From PNON01 sp964387025 (lineage in GTDB: Bacteria; Chloroflexota; Anaerolineae; Anaerolineales; Anaerolineaceae), in assembly GCA_964387025.1 (NCBI GenBank), contig CAYLUZ010000004.1, positions 124,001 through 188,000 of the forward strand: DNA of 64,000 nucleotides, in the 5' to 3' direction. This document shows positions 24,326 through 32,604 of this stretch, in pieces. A model generated the notes under the pieces. It was not told the origin of the DNA. It ran no database searches and saw nothing but the letters and a program-made list of their open reading frames with translations. How positions within the stretch are numbered: the first letter of the stretch is position 1; the number at the start of each line of letters is the position of its first letter. A program made the translations under genes and the position numbers.

Positions 24326-25219
24326 ATGGCTAATCAAAAACTATTTAGAACATTTTTTATTCTATTAATGATATTTATTATCGCTTCATGCAATTTCCCT
24401 GGCACAAGTGGAGTTCAGAACGGTCTCGACCAGAACCAGATTTTTACAGCTGCAGCGAAAACTATCCAAACGACATTGACCATGGGAGCCCTGGCTGAGA
24501 GCTTTAATCAAACCCCGGTTGCTACTAATCCATCCTCAGAGAGCAATACTCCTACGGCATCAATAACTGTTGTTCCTCCATCAGATACCCCGATAATTTT
24601 CCCAACCAATACAGTAACCTCAAGTAATACTCCCGTTCCGGTTATTACGCTTACTCCAACTGTACCAATGATCCATGCTACGGTAAATACTAATTGCAGG
24701 TTGGGGCCGAGTTCCAACTATGATGTAGCAGGATTTTTATTGGTTGGCAATTATGTGAAAGTAATTGGAAGAAATTCAAACAGTTCATGGTGGTATATCC
24801 AAAATCCGGATAATTTGGCAAATTACTGCTGGGTATGGAATCAATCCACCATAGTCGAAGGGAATATTTCCATAATTCCAGTTGTTACTCCCGTGGCAAC
24901 AGTGACGCCTTCCGTGGCAGTAATCACATTATCATCTAGTGCAGCTCCAACGAATTATTCTGGACCTTGCCCGGTCAATATTGTCTTGACAGGAAAGATA
25001 AAAGTATCATTGCCTGTGGAAGTAACCTACAATTGGGCAGCGAATTTTAGTTATCCATTTGTTGCGCAAGATTTTACTTTTGACATTGCAGGATCACAGA
25101 CATTTACACAAACTATCGCGATCAGCTCAACAACAGCTGGGTATGTTCGATTTAGAGTTTATTCTCCATACGAAGTTAAGGCCGATCGGATAGATTTGGT
25201 AATCACTTGTGTACCATAA
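24326..25219 (+). CDS. Lipoprotein with SH3-like and Ig-like domains (third paralog)
   Basis: A 297-residue protein. The ATG at 24326 is preceded by GGAG at 24317-24320; an in-frame GTG at 24308 lacks such a site. The lipobox is 'FIIASC'. A helix motif ('NQIFTAAAKTIQTTLTMG') and a Thr/Pro/Ser linker are followed by an SH3-like domain with 'NTNCRLGPSSNYDVAGFL', 'SSWWYIQNPDN' and 'YCWVWNQSTIVEGN'. The C-terminal Ig-like domain has 'GPCPVNIVLTGKI' and 'VEVTYNWAANF'. It closes the three-gene family cluster. Confidence 0.85.
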   Translation: MANQKLFRTFFILLMIFIIASCNFPGTSGVQNGLDQNQIFTAAAKTIQTTLTMGALAESFNQTPVATNPSSESNTPTASITVVPPSDTPIIFPTNTVTSSNTPVPVITLTPTVPMIHATVNTNCRLGPSSNYDVAGFLLVGNYVKVIGRNSNSSWWYIQNPDNLANYCWVWNQSTIVEGNISIIPVVTPVATVTPSVAVITLSSSAAPTNYSGPCPVNIVLTGKIKVSLPVEVTYNWAANFSYPFVAQDFTFDIAGSQTFTQTIAISSTTAGYVRFRVYSPYEVKADRIDLVITCVP

Positions 25220-25221
25220 AG

Positions 25222-25251
25222 AACAACTCCCGGATAATCCCGGGAGTTGTT
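25222..25251. terminator. Bidirectional terminator between convergent genes
   Basis: AACAACTCCCGG (25222-25233) pairs with 25240-25251. It overlaps the last codons of the minus-strand diguanylate cyclase and follows the lipoprotein stop by three bases. Confidence 0.75.
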
Positions 25252-28200
25252 ACACTTTTATAAGTTCAGCCCGCCCTTTTTTTCGTTTTTCTTTATCCTG
25301 ATACATTTGGTAATCGGCAGTTTTTAAAACATCTGATAGTAAATCTCCGATTTCCGCAGTCGCTATACCAATTGATAACTCAAGGTTTTTTAATTTTGGA
25401 TTGGCTTTATTCCCAATCGCTAACATTCCCTGCAACCTCTGAACCAAATTCGCGGCAGCAATTTTATCGGTGTTGGGAATAATAACTGCAAATTCATCTC
25501 CACCAATCCGGGCGATAATATCTTCAGGACGAAATGTTACTTTTAAGACCAAGGCGGTTCTTTTTATTAATTGGTCTCCAGCAGAATGTCCTTCAGTATC
25601 ATTGGTGATTTTTAAATTATCAACATCCACCATCAGAATGCTTATCGGATATTGCCGACTATCCTGTAATCTTCCTAACTCTGTTTCAAAAAAACTTCGG
25701 GAAAATAATTCAGTCAGGCTATCATGTGTGCTCAAATATGTTAACTTATCTTCAGAAAGCTTTCGATCAGTAATATCCGTGATCGCGATGATAACTCGTT
25801 CAAAAGATTTTTCATATCCTGGAACAACCATGAAATTTAAGTTATGGTAACGTATTACTCCATCTCGTACATCATTAGCTGCTTCAACCTCAAAATGTGT
25901 TTTTCCTTCAGATATTGCAACAACCTCTTCAATAAATAAATCAGTAGGTTTGAGATTAAAACTAAGAGTATTGAGGCTACTGAGTTCATCAAATGAATTC
26001 TTTTTCATCAATGTCAATGTTGTCTGATTTACATGAATTACCTTAAGTAGGCTAAATAATCGACTTACTTCCTTGGGATTCTTAATTAAGAATTCGCGGA
26101 TCCGCAAATTTCCTCGCTTCTTGAGTGTATGAATTCGCTTTTTGACAAGCGAAAAATCCTCCTCCCACAATGAGATGGGTGAATGATCAAATAATTCCTG
26201 GTACCTTAACTTACTACTGGTAAGTTCTTCTTCAATTAATTTACGGGTGGTAATATCGTACATTACACCATGCCATACGCCTAGCCCATCTTCCCCTTTC
26301 ATGAATGACATCTGGTCTTCGATCCAAATAAGACCACCGCTTTTAGTAATTATTCGATATTCTTCCCGAAAATCTTTATTTGTCTTTAGACTTATCTTTT
26401 CCTGTGCCGTTACTCTTTTTTTATCTTCAGGGTGAATGATTTTTGACCATAGAGAGTTTGATGCCAACCATTCAACTGTTGAATATCCAGTTAATTGTTC
26501 AATTTGAGGGCTGATATATGTGATTTGACCATGATTATCTGGTGCTTCAATATACACTACTGCAGCAATTTGTTCTGCAAGCAACCGATATCGAAGCTCT
26601 GTTTGTTGAAGTTTTCTTTCACTATACAACCTGGAAATGGTTGTCATAATCATTTCCCCCACCAGGTTAAGGAACTGCTTATCTTCAGCCGTCCATAATT
26701 TTTCCTGGGTAACAGTTTCAATAATAATGAAAGCTTTAAAGCCGCTAGCGCTCGTAAAAATTGGCATTTCTAACAATGAAACAACACCGTTTTTTAGCCA
26801 GAATTCAATCTCAGCAGAGGCTGAAGCTGGAAGGTCAGTTACCCTTGAACATTTAATGGTTTTACCGTTTTGAATAATATCATTTATCCAAGGATATGAT
26901 TTCCAATTGGGTGATGAAATAATTAACTCTCGATTTGGAACTCCGAAGTTTCTCCATTGGACAAGCAAATCAGCTGTCGGTTTATTCTCAGCTATTGTTG
27001 TAAAAGAACAACGATCCACATGCAGAAATGAACCTATTTTCTCAAAGATTGAAAGTAGATCTTTTTCGTAAGAATCTGGATGGAAATGATTTAAACCCGC
27101 CGCAATATTGGTAATTATTGTTTCCATGCTTAGTTGATGTTGCAAGGATTCTTCTGCTCGTTTCCGATTTGTGATTTCCCTGGAGATTCCAGTTAATCCA
27201 ACAATGTTTCGCTTATCATCAAAAATTGGCATTTTGATTGTCTCGTACCAGGATGAGTAACCGGTAATATTTGTCACTTCTTCTTCAATTACTTTAGGCC
27301 GGCCAAGAGTAATTACTTCCTGATCGTCTTTTATGAACCTATCCGCGAGTTCCGGAGGAAAAAGGGCAGTAGTTGTTTTTCCAAGGATATCCTCCCGACT
27401 GTAATCATAGGTCGTGCAAAAGACATCATTGACTGCAATAAATCGATCATGATTATCTTTTAGCCATGCCAGGTCAGGAATATTGTTTAATATCGCTTTT
27501 AACCGCTCTTCACTATCAATTAATGCTGTCTCTATTATCTTCCTGGAAGTAATGTCCCGAGCGATACCTGTAGTACCAATTACAGAATTATTTTTTAGTA
27601 TCGGAGTATTTACAACTTCCAACCATACAGATTCATTATTGTTTTTTATCAATTGGTATTCAAATCTAGCTGGCAGCTTGTTCTCAATGACATAACGATC
27701 TAGGCTGCTAAAATTATGTTCCGGATTTGAACCCCAAATTTCTTCATCAGTCTTATTATGAAATGCGATTGGTTCCAGATTATATAAATCGCATTCAGCC
27801 TGGTTAACAGCCAGATACTTCCCATCAAGGCTTTTTAACCAGGCCGGATCAGGAATATTATTGATGAAGGAATTTAACAGCATTTCACTGCTTGATAGGA
27901 TTTGTTCAGATTCTTTCATATCGGTGATATCAAAAATCGCTCCCAGGACTCCCACATCCTCAACTGCTTTATCACCATAAGGGGATAAATTACATTGCAC
28001 CCATACCACATGTTGATCTTTGTGAATTAATCTGATTTGTAAAGAAATGACTTTGCCATAACTAATTACTTGGCTTATTTGCTCATCGAATTTGTCATAG
28101 TCATCCGGAAATATGATCGACTTGATGGAAGCTAATTCCATGCTTTCTTCATTCGTATAGCCAGAAATGAAAGACCATTTTTCATTGGAATAATTAAGTC

Positions 28201-29242
28201 TGCTTTTACTATCTATTTGAATTATTCCCGCAGGAGTGGTATATGTGACTGCCCGGAATTTGCGTTCACCAACTTTTAATTTTGTAATTATTTTTTTATG
28301 TTCCGATATAAAATGACTGGTTACCAGAGTGACTAGAACCTGAATGAAAAGGAACATCTGCATATTTAGAATATTGACCATTGAGGATAAGTCACTTTTA
28401 ATTGCGATAATAATTCCCGAAGTGATTAATATCACACCCAGAATCGCGCCAAAACGGTTGAATCTTAAAGCCAGCCAGATAAGAGGTATGAAAAATAAAT
28501 AGTATGAATTTAGTGTTTTAAAACCTGGAATCTGGAAAACTACGAAAATTATTATTATCAGGATGATAAATACGAGGCCAAATTCAAATACTTTAGGCCA
28601 TGAAAACCGCTTGGAGTTAATAATGCTCCCAAACGAAAAATTCTTTGATTTTTCTGGAAAATTAATTGTCTTCTCAATTTGATTTATTAACATCATTGCT
28701 ATCGGATATATTAGTAACAATCCGAGCATAGTTTGTAGAGTGTAGTACAACCCAAAGGACCAGGCAATATTTTGTGTTAGCCCAATATTACTTCCTGTTG
28801 CCCATATTTGAATGCCACCAATCAAGCACGAGATGAGAATTGACAATAACAAAAATGCGTTCAAGTCGTGTGTCGATGAAAGATAAATATCTGTTTTCAG
28901 ATAAGTCAGAAAATATTTAGGCGGTATTGTGAGGACGAAGGAGATACATAAAAGCTGAATTATCGCCTGACTTCCTAGGTCAATTGTACCTAGAAGAAAG
29001 TGACTAAATAAACTGGTTAAGAAAACGGAAAGAAATCCCACCCATCCGAACAATATACCCAACAAAATGGCAACCCCTGCTGCAGGAAACCAGACCTGGA
29101 ATTGCGAAGTGCTTAAAGCATCGGGAAAGTAATCAGCAGCTAAAAAACCAAAAATAAGAAAAATCAATAAACCAAAATACCAACGAACTTGTTTCGTTGA
29201 ATAGTTAAGGAAATAATTTTGCCTGACCTTATGATCTTGCAT
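25250..29242 (-). CDS. Diguanylate cyclase with MASE1, multiple PAS, GAF and GGDEF domains
   Basis: A 1330-residue membrane sensor that makes c-di-GMP. The first ~315 residues hold 8-10 hydrophobic segments of the MASE1 type. Then come about three PAS domains (~325-690, starting near 'RKFRAVTYTTPAGIIQID', 'FINNIPDPAWLKSLDG' and 'ILNNIPDLAWLKDNHD'), a GAF domain (~705-865), two more PAS domains (~870-1165) and a GGDEF domain. The active motif is intact ('ARIGGDEFAV') and the RxxD inhibitory site ('RPED') sits five residues before it. A catalytically competent enzyme under product inhibition is expected. The signals sensed are unknown. The GGDEF closely resembles that of the gene at 57981. Confidence 0.9.
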   Translation of the reverse strand: MQDHKVRQNYFLNYSTKQVRWYFGLLIFLIFGFLAADYFPDALSTSQFQVWFPAAGVAILLGILFGWVGFLSVFLTSLFSHFLLGTIDLGSQAIIQLLCISFVLTIPPKYFLTYLKTDIYLSSTHDLNAFLLLSILISCLIGGIQIWATGSNIGLTQNIAWSFGLYYTLQTMLGLLLIYPIAMMLINQIEKTINFPEKSKNFSFGSIINSKRFSWPKVFEFGLVFIILIIIIFVVFQIPGFKTLNSYYLFFIPLIWLALRFNRFGAILGVILITSGIIIAIKSDLSSMVNILNMQMFLFIQVLVTLVTSHFISEHKKIITKLKVGERKFRAVTYTTPAGIIQIDSKSRLNYSNEKWSFISGYTNEESMELASIKSIIFPDDYDKFDEQISQVISYGKVISLQIRLIHKDQHVVWVQCNLSPYGDKAVEDVGVLGAIFDITDMKESEQILSSSEMLLNSFINNIPDPAWLKSLDGKYLAVNQAECDLYNLEPIAFHNKTDEEIWGSNPEHNFSSLDRYVIENKLPARFEYQLIKNNNESVWLEVVNTPILKNNSVIGTTGIARDITSRKIIETALIDSEERLKAILNNIPDLAWLKDNHDRFIAVNDVFCTTYDYSREDILGKTTTALFPPELADRFIKDDQEVITLGRPKVIEEEVTNITGYSSWYETIKMPIFDDKRNIVGLTGISREITNRKRAEESLQHQLSMETIITNIAAGLNHFHPDSYEKDLLSIFEKIGSFLHVDRCSFTTIAENKPTADLLVQWRNFGVPNRELIISSPNWKSYPWINDIIQNGKTIKCSRVTDLPASASAEIEFWLKNGVVSLLEMPIFTSASGFKAFIIIETVTQEKLWTAEDKQFLNLVGEMIMTTISRLYSERKLQQTELRYRLLAEQIAAVVYIEAPDNHGQITYISPQIEQLTGYSTVEWLASNSLWSKIIHPEDKKRVTAQEKISLKTNKDFREEYRIITKSGGLIWIEDQMSFMKGEDGLGVWHGVMYDITTRKLIEEELTSSKLRYQELFDHSPISLWEEDFSLVKKRIHTLKKRGNLRIREFLIKNPKEVSRLFSLLKVIHVNQTTLTLMKKNSFDELSSLNTLSFNLKPTDLFIEEVVAISEGKTHFEVEAANDVRDGVIRYHNLNFMVVPGYEKSFERVIIAITDITDRKLSEDKLTYLSTHDSLTELFSRSFFETELGRLQDSRQYPISILMVDVDNLKITNDTEGHSAGDQLIKRTALVLKVTFRPEDIIARIGGDEFAVIIPNTDKIAAANLVQRLQGMLAIGNKANPKLKNLELSIGIATAEIGDLLSDVLKTADYQMYQDKEKRKKGRAELIKV

Positions 29243-29425
29243 TTTTCCTGTTATTCCATTTGCAAAACAAAGATTTTATATTATATCATCTGACGGGGAT
29301 GGGTTAGATTTCGCAACCTTACAGGGAATTTACAGATCTTAATTGAAAATAAAATTAAATACCCAAATGATGAACATTCTGACCACGAATGCTTGCTTTC
29401 GGTTTTATAATATGGTAAGATTTCA

Positions 29426-29465
29426 AAACAGCGTTTAACGAGGGAATCCCTTCGGGGCGCTGTTT
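29426..29465 (+). other. Stem-loop in the greA leader
   Basis: AAACAGCG (29426-29433) pairs perfectly with 29458-29465, enclosing a small AGGG/CCCT hairpin (29441-29451). A TATAAT lies at 29406-29411, so the structure would be at the 5' end of the greA transcript. It could stabilise or attenuate the mRNA. Confidence 0.45.
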
Positions 29466-29526
29466 GTGTTCATAGTAACCCATCGGGGTATCATTTAGTA
29501 AATCAATATAAACAAGGGAAAAGGGC

Positions 29527-29988
29527 ATGACTATCACATTCCTTACACGTGAAGGTTTTGAAAAACTACAGGAAGAGTTAGACCATCTTCGGACTGTTCG
29601 TCGACAGGAAATAGCGAATCGTCTCCATGAAGCCATGGAAGGTGGTGAATTGATAGAGAATGCAGAATATGAAGACGCAAAAAATGAGCAGGCATTTGTT
29701 GAAGGGAAAATTAAAGAAATAGAAATCCTTCTTGCCACTGCCCGTGTGATCAATGAAGCCGATAAAAGTGAAACAATTCAGGTTGGAACAACTGTCACGA
29801 TAAAAGAGGAAGGCAGCAACGAGGAAACATACACGATTGTCGGAGCTGCTGAAGCCAACCCAAGGGCTGGAAAGATTTCCAACGAATCTCCATTAGGAAA
29901 GGCATTGCTAAGCCGGAAAGCCGGTGAAAAGGCAAAAGTTGATGCACCCGCGGGCTCCTTTGAAGTTCAAATAATAAAAATTGGATAA
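29527..29988 (+). CDS. greA: Transcription elongation factor GreA
   Basis: A 153-residue protein that stimulates RNA cleavage by backtracked RNA polymerase. The N-terminal coiled coil starts 'FLTREGFEKLQEELDHL' and has the acidic tip 'GELIENAEYEDAKNEQAF' with the conserved DxxE-like residues. The C-terminal FKBP-like domain has 'TYTIVGAAEANPRAGKISN' and 'SPLGKALLSRKAGE'. Length and domains are standard. It lies directly upstream of lysS, a common bacterial pairing, with a weak hairpin between. Confidence 0.97.
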   Translation: MTITFLTREGFEKLQEELDHLRTVRRQEIANRLHEAMEGGELIENAEYEDAKNEQAFVEGKIKEIEILLATARVINEADKSETIQVGTTVTIKEEGSNEETYTIVGAAEANPRAGKISNESPLGKALLSRKAGEKAKVDAPAGSFEVQIIKIG

Positions 29989-30002
29989 ATCCATAACGAA
30001 CT

Positions 30003-30048
30003 TCTGCCAGTCCGATTAAGGTGTATAAACCGGCTGGCAGATTTTATT
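30003..30048 (+). terminator. Weak terminator or attenuator between greA and lysS
   Basis: CTGCCAG and CTGGCAG (about 30004-30010 with 30034-30040), plus flanking pairs, form an imperfect stem followed by ATTTTATTTA. Some read-through into lysS is likely. Confidence 0.55.
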
Positions 30049-30114
30049 TAATGGAACAATGCAAAAATCAACGTAATTGTTTTTGCTGGTAATATTACAG
30101 AAGGTAAGTGACAA

Positions 30115-31653
30115 ATGTTGGAACACGAAAAAAGCGTCTTAGAGCAGAATCGGATAGAAAAAATCCATCGGTTACAGGCTGCCGGGATAGAGGTTTATCC
30201 AACGAGGGCTTCGGTCACTCATACAAGTGTGGACGCAATCAAAGAATTTGAAGAAACCGAAATTAATGCTCCTCAAGGAACCGATCCTGAAAAAGTAAAC
30301 GTGATAATTGCCGGTAGAGTTCGTTCCATGCGGTTGATGGGGAAGATTATATTTGCCCATTTAGAGGATGGATATGGCCGCATACAACTGTTTTTCAGGA
30401 TAAATGACCTTGGCCAGGAAAAAATGGATCTCTTCGCCAGGGAATTCGATTTAGGCGATTTTATTCAAGCCAAAGGTCAATTATTCCGCACGAAAACCGG
30501 TGAAATTACCCTTCGGGTCGAAGATTATCAAATGCTGGCTAAAAGCATCACTCCCCTTCCTGCAGCTAAAGATGAGATCGTGGATGGCGAAGTGATCAAA
30601 CATGCCACATTAAACGATCCTGAAGTGAGATTCAGACAACGGTATGCTGATCTCGCTGTGAATCCTGAAGTGAGACAGATATTTCGAACCAGATCGGCAA
30701 CCATTAAAGCTCTCCGTCAATTTTTGGATGACCGAAGTTTTATTGAGGTCGAAACACCAATTTTGCAGCCAATATATGGCGGGGCTGCTGCCAGGCCTTT
30801 TATTACTCATCATAATCAATTGAAGCAGGATCTTTTCTTACGAATTTCATTTGAACTATATTTAAAAAGACTGCTGGTGGGTGGATTCGAACGTGTTTAT
30901 GAAATTGGGCGTGACTTCAGGAATGAGGGAGTATCTTATAAGCATAACCCTGAATTTACCCAGTTAGAATACTATCAGGCATATGCTGACTACATAAAGA
31001 TTATGGACCAAACCGAGCAAATGGTTGCATACACTGCTCAAAGTGTTCTAGGTACGATGATAGTCACTTTCAATGATCATGAGATCGACCTGACTCCGCC
31101 CTGGAAAAGGATCGAATTGCGGCAAGGAATACTGGATGCCACCGGGATTGATGTTGCAATATATAAAGATACAGCCAGTTTGAAAGAATCCATGCAATCA
31201 AAGGGGCTGAAGTTCAACCCAAAGGCGAATTGGGGAAAACTGATAGATGGAATGATCGGAGATTTTCTGGAACCTAATTTTATTCAACCGACATTTCTTT
31301 ATAATTACCCGCGTGATATTTCCCCGCTGGCGAAAAGCATACCGGGTGATCCCCAAACGGTGGAACGTTTTGAGGGATTTGTCGGGGGCATGGAATTATG
31401 CAATGCATTCACTGAATTGAATGATCCACTGGATCAGGAATCACGTTTTCTGGAAATGGCTCGGGAATATACCTCAGATGATGAGGAAAGCAATCCCCTG
31501 GATGAAGATTACTTGCGGGCAATGTCTTATGGAATGCCACCAAACGGTGGGTTTGGAATGGGGGTTGACCGATTGGTTATGCTATTAACTGGTAATCATT
31601 CCATTCGCGAAGTGATCTTGTTCCCGCATCTAAGAAATCGGGATGACGATTAA
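30115..31653 (+). CDS. lysS: Lysyl-tRNA synthetase, class II
   Basis: A 512-residue enzyme that charges tRNA-Lys. The N-terminal OB-fold anticodon-binding domain spans ~60-150 ('IIAGRVRSMRLMGKIIFAHL'). The class II catalytic domain has motif 2 'GRDFRNEGVSYKHNPEFTQ' and motif 3 'GFGMGVDRLVMLLT'. 'EVETPILQPIYGGAAARPF' marks the motif 1 region. The length is normal. Motif 2 has SYK where many bacterial LysRS have STR, which is within family variation. A terminator follows. Confidence 0.97.
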   Translation: MLEHEKSVLEQNRIEKIHRLQAAGIEVYPTRASVTHTSVDAIKEFEETEINAPQGTDPEKVNVIIAGRVRSMRLMGKIIFAHLEDGYGRIQLFFRINDLGQEKMDLFAREFDLGDFIQAKGQLFRTKTGEITLRVEDYQMLAKSITPLPAAKDEIVDGEVIKHATLNDPEVRFRQRYADLAVNPEVRQIFRTRSATIKALRQFLDDRSFIEVETPILQPIYGGAAARPFITHHNQLKQDLFLRISFELYLKRLLVGGFERVYEIGRDFRNEGVSYKHNPEFTQLEYYQAYADYIKIMDQTEQMVAYTAQSVLGTMIVTFNDHEIDLTPPWKRIELRQGILDATGIDVAIYKDTASLKESMQSKGLKFNPKANWGKLIDGMIGDFLEPNFIQPTFLYNYPRDISPLAKSIPGDPQTVERFEGFVGGMELCNAFTELNDPLDQESRFLEMAREYTSDDEESNPLDEDYLRAMSYGMPPNGGFGMGVDRLVMLLTGNHSIREVILFPHLRNRDDD

Positions 31654-31670
31654 TTAATAAGTAAAGACAA

Positions 31671-31707
31671 AAAGGCTGCTTCCAATATATGGATGCAGTC
31701 TTTTTTT
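31671..31707 (+). terminator. Intrinsic terminator after lysS
   Basis: The stem 31671-31683 with 31691-31703 (one unpaired base, one G-T pair) is followed by seven T. It also separates lysS from the convergent SIMPL gene. Confidence 0.8.
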
Positions 31708-31718
31708 GTTTCAATTAC

Positions 31719-32474
31719 TCAGTTGTTTATCAGTTCATACACAACGTTGACGTCTACAGTGATGGACATATTTCCGGAAGAAACTGGAACATTACTGTTA
31801 TTGACCATACCACCTCCTCCACCACCTAAACCTGAACCAGTGTATGGGTTAAACACATTGTTGGTTACAACTGTAACTGAGATCACTTTTCCAGGTTTTC
31901 CTCCCGCCAATGCCGCAAGCTGTTGAGCTTGTTGTTCGGCATTTTGCATAGCTTTCTCCCGAGCTTCATCCTGGAGGGCTGATTTATCCACAATGTCAAA
32001 ACTCATCCCATAAACATTATTAGCACCTGAACGAATTGCATCACCGAGCATCTTGCTTAGATCACTTAAATTCCGAACCGTAACCAGGACTGTATTATCC
32101 ACGATGATCTTGGAAGCATCTGTGGACACTCCGGAATATGGTGCCTGCAAATAAATACTAAAGTTGCTGGTCTGGATGTCCTTATCTTCAACTCCATATC
32201 CCCTCAGGGCGTCCTTTACACTGCGAGTAAGATCATTATTTTGTTCCACTGCAGCGACTGAATCAAAATCTTCCGTATGAACACCAATATTCAAATAACC
32301 GATATCAGGATTAGCCATGACCAGTCCACTTCCCGTAACATTGATCGTATGTTTATCTTCAGCGGGGATTTGGACTTGAGCCAGGTTGGTTCCCAATTGT
32401 TGAGGTAGCAGTCCACATCCTGATGTGATAACCAGGATCAATAATAAGGTAATTATTGTGTATAAAGTTTTCAT
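31719..32474 (-). CDS. SIMPL-domain (DUF541) lipoprotein
   Basis: A 251-residue protein. The signal peptide ends in a lipobox ('LVITSGC', Cys about residue 20). The rest is a SIMPL domain: 'INVTGSGLVMANPDIGYL' near the start, 'VEDKDIQTSNFSIYLQAPYS' and 'AREKAMQNAEQQAQQLAAL'. A glycine-rich stretch with five consecutive Gly lies near the end. SIMPL proteins are secreted or periplasmic with unclear function, sometimes linked to oxidative stress. AAAGGAGAAG precedes the ATG. Confidence 0.9.
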   Translation of the reverse strand: MKTLYTIITLLLILVITSGCGLLPQQLGTNLAQVQIPAEDKHTINVTGSGLVMANPDIGYLNIGVHTEDFDSVAAVEQNNDLTRSVKDALRGYGVEDKDIQTSNFSIYLQAPYSGVSTDASKIIVDNTVLVTVRNLSDLSKMLGDAIRSGANNVYGMSFDIVDKSALQDEAREKAMQNAEQQAQQLAALAGGKPGKVISVTVVTNNVFNPYTGSGLGGGGGGMVNNSNVPVSSGNMSITVDVNVVYELINN

Positions 32475-32604
32475 ATCTTCTCCTTTTTTTCATTATACAA
32501 TCGATACTTTTTCTATTTCCATATATTCCTTTCTACACATCAGTCAACGGGAAGGTTTTTGTTATAAAAATATAATCTCATGCTAAACTAATGTAAGAAG
32601 AAAC

